The position numbers were made by a program, and so were the translations under genes. Below, one piece after another: positions 1 to 10,800 of a stretch of 50,706 nucleotides of DNA. Position 1 is the stretch's first letter. The number at the start of each line of letters is the position of its first letter. This DNA comes from Obelidium mucronatum (taxonomy: Eukaryota; Chytridiomycota; Chytridiomycetes; Chytridiales; Chytriomycetaceae). The notes under the pieces are model-generated. The model was not told where the DNA came from, searched no databases, and saw only the letters and a program-made list of their open reading frames with translations. The stretch lies in contig JAIVFH010000018.1 in NCBI GenBank assembly GCA_025765595.1, forward strand, positions 367,501-418,206, in the 5' to 3' direction.

Positions 1-159
1 ACGAAAAAACTCGGTTTGTGGCTTGTTTTTTTAAGTGGTTTTTTTTTTCTTTCTTCTTGTTCTTGTTCTCTTTCTTCTTGTTCTTCTTCTTGTTCTTCTT
101 CTTGGTCTTCTTCTTCTTCTTCTGGTTTTTCTAATTTTTTTGATGCTTTTGGTTGTTAG
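1..159 (+). other. 3' part of an intron with a long polypyrimidine tract
   Basis: The sequence from about 35 to 158 is almost only T and C (TTCTTC-type repeats) and ends in TTGTTAG just before the kinesin-9 coding frame opens at 160. I read it as the end of an intron whose donor is at or before the window edge. The start-like codons in it only encode a Leu/Phe run and are not a gene. Confidence 0.6.
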
Positions 160-2118
160 AGTAAAAGAAGCCGTCGACGACTATGTGGCAGACAAATCAA
201 TAGATGCCTCGCTAATATTCAGTGATGGGAGAAAGATTGCTGAAGCCTTTCGAATATTAAAAGTTTGTGTTTTTTGTTGCAAGTTCGTCTGGGACTTATC
301 AAAAAAAATATTTTTTTATTCAAGGATTATGTAACCAATGGTAAACAAGTGGAAGACGGACGTTCAATACCGGCACCAGTATCCACAGGCCCCACAGAAT
401 TATCGGAATCTTCGAAAAAAGAATTATCCAGACTACAGATGCTTATCGCGCATCGGGACAATGAAATAAGTAAAAAATACTTGATTTCTTTTCTTTTTTT
501 TTTTTTTCATCGCGCCATGTTAACAAATTGCAAACTCCCAAGATGTTTTAATTGGCATTATCAACAAATACAAAGCAAAAGCTGGAGAGACAAAGCTTTT
601 GGATGTTGGTGATCTTGCAAGTCTTCCCTCCCCTGCCACAGGGTCGATTAGACAATCTATGATCTCCAGTATTGCAGCCGAGCCATTGAAGGAACATAAT
701 GCACTGCCGCAAAAGATTCAGCAATCCCAACAACCCCAACAACAACAGCAACAACAACAGCAGCAGACGAGATCTATGGCTCCTCAACCAAATCTGGCGG
801 CATCTAGACCCCAACTCTCTCTGGATAAAGCCAAATTATTTGAAGTGTTCAAGAAAGATTATCCTGGAACCAATTGGATAGAAGAGCAGAAGCTGCAGTT
901 GAAAGGAAAATACGCCGAGGCGAAAAAACTTGGGGAATTGGCCAACGAATTGCGATTGAAAATCAGTTGAGGAATACCTCCCACAAAAACGTTTCTTTTA
1001 TTGTGTTATTCAAAATTTTTAAGATTGATTTTTTTTTTTGTTTTTGGTGTTTGCAGAGCATATTAAGGATACTCTGGCTCAACCAGATGATAGGGATGCA
1101 GCAACCGTGAAAATGAAGGAAGAGCTACGGAGTACAATCACAGAAAAAGTTGGCGCGTAAGTTGAGAAAGCCTAAATGAAAAATACTTTTTTGTACAGGA
1201 AACCAAAAAGAGACACTAAGGGCTTTTTTCCTCAACAGATATAAGCAAGCTTACCAGGACTTGAAAGATCTAAAGATCGAGATTGAGCATATGCAGCATT
1301 TACTGGAACAAGCGCGTATGCGCCTGTCACGAGCATTTGAGCAGTGGTATGAGAACGTGTACATGTCGAATGAAAATCACAACGAGGACGATTCTACTGC
1401 AAGCTATTCGGACCAAAAGCAGCTTCCTCCACCAGATTTATCCAACCAACTGGCAAACGCCTTGAATTTACCTAGATCTGAAGGCGCATCAAATGAACGA
1501 CGAAAGTCTTTGGTGCCTGGTGGGGGTCGGGCTGTTTCCAGCCTAGACTCCTATCCAGAGCAGCATGAAAGCATCTCATTGGCGCAACCACCCAGACCTG
1601 CATCAACCATGGAACAAACACATTATTCCAACAGAGCACATCATGCTTTCGTCACAAGTAGCAGTCCATATTCTAGTACTTCTACTCTTTTTCTAAATGA
1701 CTCAACTTCCTCAAGCCAAAGCACACCTCAAGTTTCGGCAAACATTCTCCAGGCACCAAGCAACAACTTTTCGGCTCCAATCGCATGGAATTCAACAGCA
1801 GGGGCTACTAATGTAGTCTCAAAACAGATACCGCCGCCACCGCGGAGCTTCAGCAGTTTAGATCGAACCTCATTATCATCCCCGCTTCCTCTCCTACCAC
1901 CACCATCATCCAAAATAAAGCCTCAGCTAATACCGCCGACGAGCGACGGCCGTGGAAATTTCAAATCAACTATAGATTCACGGGGAGGTGTTGATGGTGA
2001 CATTGAGGCCTTTTATAATGCAAGGGATGGACTCCTGCTTGGTAGGCAAACAAGTGCGAGTAGTAGTAGTGGCTTGCCGAAAGGAACGCCGGGATTTGTG
2101 GGTAGATTACTTAAATAA
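160..2118 (+). CDS. kinesin-9 family protein (KIF6/KIF9-like), C-terminal part
   Basis: Partial gene; the motor domain lies left of the window. Exons: 160-262, 325-469, 543-965, 1057-1156, 1239-2118, all GT-AG and in frame. The visible part is the neck/coiled-coil and tail. The order of segments matches KIF6-type kinesins as I know them: a short conserved block around LFKDYV, then EINVLIGIINKYKAKAG, a FKKDYPGT block followed by a KYAEAKKLGE helix, and the signature DLKIEIEHMQHLLEQA near the end. A poly-Gln run lies near 735-770, and the tail from about 1380 on is Ser/Pro-rich and disordered. Kinesin-9 proteins act in the ciliary/flagellar axoneme, which fits a zoospore-forming fungus. It converges with the next gene (151 bp between stop codons). 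The family call is firm; KIF6 versus KIF9 is less so. Confidence 0.85.
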
Positions 2119-2268
2119 AACCTATAAAGTGAAAAAAGGAGTCTCTTTTATTCTTCTTTTTTTTTTGCTCCATTCTTTCCATACAATCATTTTGAGAGAG
2201 AAAAAACAACTAGAGTTTGTTGGGTAGAAAACTTCCAAATGATTCTTCAATCATATAGTCCCCATTAC

Positions 2269-4024
2269 TTAACATATCAATCCTCGACCTCCGCTACCTC
2301 CTTCTTTATATGACGACTGATGCATGTTCTCGCTTCTGATAGCATTGCTGTTTGTATTTAAACTCGGCAATGGAACTCTACCATTCAAAACCGGCGCCAA
2401 CGGAGGGATCCCCGAGTCTCTTGGCAACGGTGGCGGCACAGGAAACCGAGCATACGCCTCCTGCCGAGCAATCCGTTCACAATAAACTCTCCCCCGTCCA
2501 TAAAACTGACCATGCTCATGCATTCCAATAGCCCCCAAACCCGAGAGAGCAGCAATAGCGCTTGTCGTCAGCGGTGTCTGGTGATGCGTGTTGTAGGCGG
2601 GGGGGAGACGACCGCCGCGGCTAATGTGGTTTAGGACTTCAGGTGCAGGGCTTGTGGCGGGTGTTGTTCCGGGGATAGCAACTGCCAGCGGGCGGCCGTT
2701 TACTAGGGCGGCTTTGTTGTATGTGGCAAGGTATTTGGCTGGGATTTGGAGCTGGGTTCGGGAGGTTGCGTAGGCGATGCCGGTTTCGGGGTCGATGATG
2801 TAGTCGGGATGGATTGGGGTTTGGTGGTACCGGCGGTTGTAGGCGAAGGATTGGGGAAGGCTTACGGGGTTGCTGACTGTGATGGATGATACTGCTGGAA
2901 GAGGGAAGTAGCTTGGCTGGGGAAAATCTTGCCATCGAAGAGGCGTTTGATGGGATACTGGCTCGACGTGTGGAATTGAAGAGTGGGGTTGGACGCTATC
3001 GTTTGAGATCTCTGTGCTCTCCTTGTAATCTTGATGGAGTGGGAGATTGGGATTGTCTTCCTGCTGCTCCTCCGTGTCTCCATGGTTAGTTTCTTCCTCT
3101 TGTAGTTCAATTTCTGCATTTTCTTGGTCTTGGTTATTCATTGCTTCAGTTGCCATTGCCGCCAAAGACTTGTCATTGTGAATCTGCAGAATTTCACGTA
3201 GCAATTGCTCGCTCTTTGTTTCGCCTTCAATTGGAGAGCAGGGAGCTTCTCTTTTTGCGCTTTCACTCTTGTTCCCCTGCTGTAAAGGCTTCATGACAAA
3301 CACAGCTTCTGCAATCTCTGGCATATACTTGACACCCATTTCGAATTGAACATTATTTGGCCATCCTCCAACTGGAACATGTCCTTTGCGTCCGCTGTTG
3401 CTCCATGTTATCAGCTGGTCGGGCGCGTATTTCTTTTTGAGAAGTTCAAGATGCCTAAATGAGAAGAAGAAAGGAAGAGGGAAACTTGAAGTGAATGAAC
3501 TGCCCTCCAAATTCAAAAGAAAATACTACGTACATGAAATAAGGGTTCAATTGATCCAAGTTCTTAACATCGCCTGAAACGCCACCTTTGATATCAGCCA
3601 AGGCTGGAGCAGTATTCTTACCAACACTCTTTACATAGTCTTGCAATTCCTCAGCCAATAACAAAGCTTCATCATGTTTCAGCTTAGCATCGCTTGGCTC
3701 CGTCCACGGCTCCCCTTGATTTCTCAAATGGTAAATGTCTGGGTGCAGAGTGTTGTCGATTCCCCGAGTATCAGCATCGAATCGTTTGCGGGCATACCCA
3801 AGCTCCCAAGCCATGGTTGTACTCACTCCAGGCGGCAGGGCGTGGGAGCCTGGGATATGTACCGTCTTTTTGTGCGAAGTGTATGTTGCGTTGTTGAGAG
3901 AAGTTCCCGCCGTACAAACATGGAAAGGCATCTTCAAGGAAGAGATTCGTGACTGAAGGGAGGTTCCTTTTTTTTTCCTTCTTTTTGTTAAAATGTCTAC
4001 TTTTAGTGTTGTGCGAGCTTCCAT
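2269..4024 (-). CDS. hypothetical protein, 558 aa, not recognised
   Basis: Two exons on the minus strand, 3534-4024 and 2269-3454. The intron (3455-3533) has donor GTACGTA and acceptor TTTAG and joins in frame (phase 2). The first about 200 residues look folded, with blocks such as MAWELGYARKRFDADTRGI and LQDYVKSVGKNTAPALADI. After that come an acidic Glu/Gln-rich stretch and a Pro/Ser-rich half containing HPDYIIDPETGIAYA, ending in a Gly-rich tail. No signal peptide or membrane helix is visible. The start is uncertain: the residues after Met at 4024 are Lys-rich, and a second Met about 30 codons later (MPFHVCTAG) is an alternative, as is a short 5' intron. I do not recognise a family. Confidence 0.7.
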
Positions 4025-4296
4025 TCAAAGAAGCTTTTTTTGTTGAAGTCAGGAAGCGCGCGTTTGCTTCTAGAACACCAACAACACCATCAATACTTCA
4101 ACAAAACAGAAAATCTTTACACGCATTACTGCTGCTGAAACTAACACAATGAAACTGCTGGGGGTTTATTCGCGTGAAAATTATACTTAATATTTATTTA
4201 AGCCAATAAAAAAAGAAAAGGATGAAAGACATCTAAGCGCTTTATTATCGTTCAAAGTGAACTCATAGGAAGACAGAACGGGAAGGAATCCGCTTT

Positions 4297-5157
4297 TTAG
4301 AACATGGACAGAAGCAAGGCAGCAACAGTGGTGGCAGTGACGGCCATCACACCGTTGGCACCGCTGTAGAGACCAGTGGAGGGTGGAGCAACGTAAGCCT
4401 TCTCAGTGGTAGCGGCAGCAGCAGTGGTGGTAGCAGAAGCAGCACCGTAGCTTGGAGCTGGACGGTTGTCCTTGAGCGTCTGTTGGAGAATTTACATGAT
4501 TAACGCTCAACGTAATATTAAAACCGCGAGCGAGCTACTCTAACTTACCAAGTCTCCACACAAGTGGAAGATGGTGGGGCCATCGTAGAGAACCATTTGG
4601 ACAGTGACTGGAGCACCATCCTTGGCGCCTGGAACATTGGAGAAGTCGACTGGGACGGAAAAGTTTCCAGCAGAGAAGGTAGCGTTGGCACCCTTGTCGT
4701 TGATAAAGTACTTCTGGAATTGAGCGGCAGTTGGGTCGGTTTCAGAGACAACGGCAGAAATGTGGCCGGTTCCGTTGTGTCCGTAGTTTCCGTTGATAAC
4801 TCCGCCAACTAAATAAAAAAAGGTTTGTTTGTTTTTTTAACATCGGGATAGAAAGGGAGGAAGTGGGAATGGAAGGAGGAAAGGGTGGTTGATGCTTGAC
4901 TTACCGATTGGGAACTCGGTTCTCGCTCCAAGAGGAATGTTACCGCATGGAGAGATCAACTCCGGCTTTCCAGTTCCAGGGCGGAACTTTGGAGAGTATA
5001 CCTGCGCATTGTCATTCATTAGATCATTGTAAGGCGGCATAGATAAGGGAGCAACACCATTGCCGCCGGAGCAGTGCTGTGCAATCGATAGGCAACATAC
5101 CTTGAAGTGGGCAGAGACGGTGCTGATGAAGATAGCGAGGACAAGGAAGCCGTTCAT
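4297..5157 (-). CDS. secreted X325/BIM1-like copper protein (LPMO-like fold), GPI-anchored
   Basis: Four exons: 5101-5157, 4905-5001, 4549-4808, 4297-4479; 198 aa, in frame. Residues 1-16 are a clean signal peptide ending SVSA, so the mature protein would begin with His17. An N-terminal His is the hallmark of the histidine brace in LPMOs and the related X325 family. The motifs that follow (ISPCGNIPLGARTEFPIG, then NGNYGHNGTGHISAVVSE, and a late Cys in FHLCGDL) match the X325/BIM1-like copper-acquisition domain as I know it. After about residue 140 a Thr/Ala-rich linker leads to a hydrophobic C-terminus (VAALLLSMF), typical of GPI addition. Family members bind copper at the fungal surface and are not oxidative polysaccharide cleavers. 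It lies 242 bp downstream of the GH27 gene on the same strand. Confidence 0.82.
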
Positions 5158-5399
5158 GTTTCTGGTTTCGGGTGAGATATTTTTGCGCTTTTTCACAGCA
5201 CCTTTTTCCTCTTGAGGCACAAATCCCATTGGTCGAAAATTTTCATTTCCAACAACAACCTGCAAGACACTCGTGTGATTAATTCATTGGATTAAATAGA
5301 AATAGAGTCCAGCAGCTTTAACACTCTCACGGGTACCGTTGATTGAATGAGATTAAAATAAAAGCTTTGTTCTTTCAATAAAAATACAGTTCTGCAGCT

Positions 5400-7007
5400 T
5401 CAACGAATTTGTTGGTATCCTTCACGACGCTGGTACTCCAAGCGAACCAAGGCAATACCAACAGCGATGACAGCAATAACGCCAGCAATAAGCCAATAGA
5501 TAGCTGCTGAGTCATCCACAAATCTCACTGGAGTGTCGTAGAACTTTGGTGGGTTTGCCAACGAAGGAAATTTACCCCCTTTACGACTGACCTGTCGAAG
5601 GATTTGAATTCTGGATGTAGCAGATGAAACTGCATTACAGTACATACCTTCATCAACTTCACTCCATGAGATGGGATTTCATCCAAACGTATTTTACCCT
5701 TAAAAACACTGACATTTTTGTTCTTCCACAAGTCTTTGACTTTGACTTTCCACTTCGAGCTTGCAATGGCATCTTCCTCGGCAAAGGCAAAAGCACTCAC
5801 TTAAACAGAGGTAAGAGGGAATAAGTCAGCACAAATTGAAACTGGCACAGACTTACAGAGAACATCGACGGTCGTCGAAGTTTTGCCACCATTTACAACC
5901 ATTAATACACGGTCACCGCCAGAGAGTTCTCCAACCCAGACAAGCACGTCCCCCAGAGTAGCTCGGAGGAAAGCACTCTTTCCCAGCGGATCTTGATTAA
6001 TTGCAATAACTGCTTTGTTTCCAATAATCTCAAAGGTCTCCTGAGTCATGGAGCGAATATCGTGGCCAAGAAGAAGGGGACTCTTGAGAGCGGCCCAGAC
6101 ACTGAAATGTGTGCGATACTCATCTGCAGTCATGTGGCCATTTCCGACTTCAAGCATGTCCATATCATTGAACCCGCCAGGTGAAGCATACTGCGACAAA
6201 TGAAGGTTTTTGCTGATAAGGTCAGAGATACTTTCCCAGTTATCTCTGGCGGGATGGGGAATCAGAAAACACGTGCCTAACACTTAAGTACCTTTGTGCT
6301 CACTTTATGTCGCCCGTCGTTCGCCACGAATTGCCCAGCTCACTTCCATATTCCCATACAGCAGCATCGCCCCAGTTGCAAATGGCGTAATTGATAGAAC
6401 GGCCCGTAGCATTCAAAGCGTCACGTAAGGCCCCATATCGCTTGATTGTGCCTGCCTTGTCTCCCAGTCCTTCGTTGTTGCAGTTGTCATACTTGAAGTA
6501 GTCAATTTGCCATTCCGCATAGCGTTCAGCGTCTTGTTTCTCAAAGTGGAGACCTCCTGGACGACCTTCACATGTGTAGGTTCCAGCGGAAGAATAAAGT
6601 CCAAACTTGAGACCTTTCGAGTGAACTACAACAACAAATCAGTTATTATCAATTTAGATAATGAATAGTGGACGCGTTACCATAATCTGAGAGAGCTTTG
6701 ATTCCTGACGGAAAAGCTATGGGATCCTCATGAATGTACCCGTCCTTGTCACGAGTCAGCTGCCAGCAGTCATCAATGTTGACATAGTTGTATCCGAGTT
6801 TGGCGAGACCTATGCCATCGTTAGGAAAGTGGTCGAGGATTCGGACGACTCACCAGAGGTGACCAAATCGTCAGCATGTTGTTTCACAATGTCTTCTGTT
6901 ACATTGCAGGCAAACTTGTTCCAGGAGTTCCAGCCCATGGCGGGCGAAAGACCCACGCCATTGTTGAGGCCGTGTGTGCCCAAAGCGAAAGCGAGAAGAA
7001 GAAGCAT
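5400..7007 (-). CDS. GH27 alpha-galactosidase with C-terminal membrane anchor
   Basis: Six exons: 6854-7007, 6681-6809, 6304-6625, 5857-6245, 5648-5799, 5400-5591; 445 aa, in frame. Signal peptide at residues 1-13. The classic GH27 start [17 protein letters not shown] is present, then [12 protein letters not shown], the nucleophile motif YFKYDNC, and RTTGDI carrying the likely acid/base Asp, followed by [14 protein letters not shown]. The enzyme would release terminal alpha-galactose from oligo- or polysaccharides. Unusually, the last exon encodes a single hydrophobic helix (about residues 410-430, [19 protein letters not shown]) followed by a basic tail, so it should be a type I membrane protein, not a freely secreted enzyme. 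An all-beta C-terminal domain precedes the helix. The start Met at 7005-7007 is followed directly by the signal helix. Confidence 0.9.
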
Positions 7008-7866
7008 TGCGAAAATGTTTATTACAAAAAAAAAAAAAAAAAAAAAAAAAAAGCAGAATTATTACATGTAGCGGTAAAGATGGAAGAGGAGTTCGAGGGA
7101 GACAAGGACCAACAAGTCCTCCAGGAGACAGACCCATTTCAAGCCCACCACTATTTTACGGCCAGCCTTATTTTTAAACTCTTCGGGTCTCTTCAAACAA
7201 CATCATTTTCGCACCAAAAGGCTCGCAACGAGCTGCTGGAGAACTGAATTTTGTTAGAGCATGTATTGAATTTCAAAGACACAGTATAGTAGGAAACAGA
7301 AAATCAGAAAAGGAGAAGAGACACACAAGTCTGCATACAAGTTTCCTTTCTTTGGGGAAAGCGTGCTCCGTACTGGTAACTTGCCTGTACTCGATTTAAT
7401 TCTTATGCATAAATGACAAGACACGCGGCGGCTTGACCCATACCTTACCTCAGATCTCCATTCTTCCTTCCTTCAATAAGTATTGTCGCAAGTCCTTTAC
7501 ACTTGATTTGCTTTTTCCATTATCAACTATGGCAATGTCTCTTTCGTGCACACACCTTTTATGTTTTGGGCTTAGACGCCTGTTAGACGCTCAGTGTCTT
7601 TGAGACGCATCAGCCAACAGACACACCGAAGGTCTTTGAAGCACCAACCAACAGCGCTAACCAGATCACAACAAGTATTCAAAGCTCTTTGATCTAAAGG
7701 GACATTCACAGGGCTGCTTCTACGGCCACAGAACGGATGTTGTACGCCAAGCCCAGTGAAAATTTTATTTGGTGCATTGCATTCAAAAAAGTCCAAAAAA
7801 AGGTGCGCAAAATAGTAGTCGATTTGAGTTTAGAAACCAACAACCTTCGCCGTAATACAGCACACT
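7008..7866. other. intergenic region between divergent genes
   Basis: Separates the GH27 gene (-) from the Agd3-like gene (+), so it should hold both promoters. A run of about 26 A residues lies at 7026-7052, immediately upstream of the GH27 start. Short open frames across 6974-7250 read partly through this run and look like chance. I see no RNA gene or convincing coding exon. Confidence 0.55.
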
Positions 7867-10800
7867 ATGACGCACATCTTGGCTATGATCATGGCCATCT
7901 GTGCCTCTGCGCAGGCTCTCACACCTGGTTAGTCCATGATATCACATTCCATATCAGCTGTCTAAGCAGATGTGAACCGTTCACAGCTGTCAGTGATTCT
8001 GCCTCTGTCGCAACACACATAGCCCATGTAGAGACCAGAGCCCTCATTCTGGGTCCTGGAGACGGTTCTGAAGAATATGCTGAGGCAACGTTCAGAAGTT
8101 ATGGTCTTGCCTTTGACACTGTTATCGTCGATACATCAGGCAGGAATGAACCTCTCAACCTTGAAGTCGCCGCCAACTCGATTGGTCGCTACAATGCTAT
8201 TGTTCTGGCCAGTGGGCAAATGTTGGGTAAGGACAAAAGCGATTTAATCAAATTTCGAATCCTAACAGACGCTTCGTAGCGCAATTTGGTAATGGTAGCG
8301 TTCTGCCAACATTATATGACTGGCAATGGAAGCAGCTGCATGAATATCAGCAATTTTATGGAGTGCGTGTTGTTGCTGTCAATGACATTCCTACCGCCCC
8401 TTCATTGAGTGGCAAAGTCGTTGCCTACAACTCTGCTACAACATGCGATGACTCTACCGTTTTGAACATAACGCCGGCATCTGCTGTATTTACTGATGCT
8501 GCGGGGTTGAAATCGTCGTGGTCTCTTGCCACTGGTGATGGAATTGTTGGCGGGTGAGACTAGAAAGGCACTGTCCCTTTTTCACATTATTAACGCTTCC
8601 ATTAAACAGATCATGTAACTTCCCTGCAACTATTGTCGATACCGCCTCCGTCGCGCCTGTTTTGAACTTCGCTGATCATGGTGTTGCTGCTGCTATAATC
8701 GACTTTGGCCGTAACCAAGAGCAAATGTCGCTTTTTTTGCCATGTGGTTCCTGGTTTATTTCTTGTACTACAGTCGGAAACATTTGGTTCCAGTGGGTAA
8801 CTCGCGGGCTTTACACTGGAATTCGCCGTGTCTACTTCACACCACAAGTTGATGACTTTTTCTTGAAAACCGAAGGCAAGAACGAACTCGGAGCTGCTGT
8901 AACATGGCGTGCCAGCGTAAATGATATCCAAGGACTCATTGACTGGATGCCTGCACTGAACAGCCGTCTTCCACCTGGATCTAATGTTACCATTGAGATG
9001 GCATACAACGGTCGGATTTTTTGAATCTGGTGTAATTGACACGGGAGTATTAAAATTTTTTCCTACGTTTAGGCAATGGAATTATGGAGGCGATCTCTGG
9101 CTCTTACAACTTTTTGGTTGACATTGACCCGGACCTCACTGACACCAACTTGGACTGGAAGAAACCGCTCGGAACTGGCCAATCCCTTTGGAATCTTAGC
9201 ACAATTAACACAGCCTGGACTAAAGCCGCCCTTGCTTCCGACCCTCTGTACAACTTCTTTTCAGCCGCTGGAAAGTTGGACACTGTATCCAGCAAGTTCC
9301 TTTGGTGTTCCCACACATTCACACACGAAATCTTCAACAACAACACTTACGCCGATGTTATCAACGAAGTTAAATTTAACTTCAGATTGGCTAGTAGTGA
9401 GTTTTGGGGTCTGGATGGTAAACCAAACTGGAGCAATCGCTCAATGGTCACTCCTGGTATTTCTGGTATCTTCAACGGCGATGCTCTCCGTGCTCTCTCC
9501 GACTTTGGTATCACCGGCTGTGTTGGAGACTCTTCTCGCCCAAAGACATTAAATTCAGAGAACCCCATGTACTGGCCACTCACCACTACTTTCAACAAGA
9601 ACGGGTTTGACGGGTTTACTGTCATTCCACGTCAGTCTGCCGCCATTTACTTCAACTGTACAAATCAGGAGTACAACACTCAGCTCTATAACAATATTTA
9701 CCACAGTTCCAAGACGTTCGCCGATATTATGGCTGCGGAAGTCAAGCGAAACTTGCGTACACTGTCTCTTCTCTCATGGCAGCCTGCCATGTTCCACCAA
9801 GCCAACCTGCGCAACGCCGATTTGCCGGAAATTACGGTTGGATCAGCTACAGGAAAGTTTGGTCTTATGCAACACTGGATTGAGTCTGTCTTCGGTACCT
9901 TTGCTCAAATTTCCAACTGGCCCATCCTCACCATCAAGCAAGATGACTTGACTCAAAAATTCATCAACCGCCAAATCTACGAAACTGCTGACGTGACAGT
10001 GGTTCAAGTTGTAGGTGTCACCTCTGTGGGGGTTGCTGCGGCAGGATTCAACGTTAGCGCACGTGTTAGCTGTATTGCACCTGTGACTCTTCCATCTTCT
10101 GTGAAAAGTACTGATATTCTTGAGTTACCAGTTGGGTCCACGCTTGAGCAAATCGGTGTGGATTCTATCACTGTGTGGATTCCTTTGACCGCAAATGCGA
10201 GACCAGTCACTCTTATGTTTGGTACACTGCCTGTTGTTCCCACGCAAGTTTCTACAACCACTACTGTTACTTCCACGACTGTCACGACAGAAGCGCCATC
10301 TACGACTTCTCAAGTACAAACTACTGTGACCGAATCTCAAACTACCACCACCATTCCAACCACCACGGCCGAGGCTTCCACATCTGCGAACACCGAAACT
10401 GCGACAACGAGCGTCAATACTGAAACATCAAGCATTGCAACATCAACTGAGACTGGAACCACAGTCACTGCGGCTGCAACCACAACCACCGAATCTCAAA
10501 GTACATCTTCTATTCCTTCTACAACTGCGGAGGTATCTACCACGGCGTCTACTGAGAATGCAGCCACAACTGCTACTGTTGAAACAACCACCGCTGATGT
10601 CCAAACAAGTTCGTTGTCTACCACTATTGCAACGACTTCATCTGCTGACGCTACAGCAACTTCTACTGTTGCTGCTTCCACGACCGATGCCACCAGTGAG
10701 ACTCCTCTGACAACTAAGACCGACACTGCTGAGGCTTCTGTGACCGCTAGCGTTACAACTGAGGCGCCAGTAACCACCGCGACTGCCACCACTGATGCCA

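Noticed and set aside
6974..7247. Plus-strand frames crossing the poly-A run upstream of the GH27 gene
   Set aside because: They depend on reading through a 26-A homopolymer and overlap GH27 exon 1 in antisense. The Gly/Pro-rich end gave no recognisable product.
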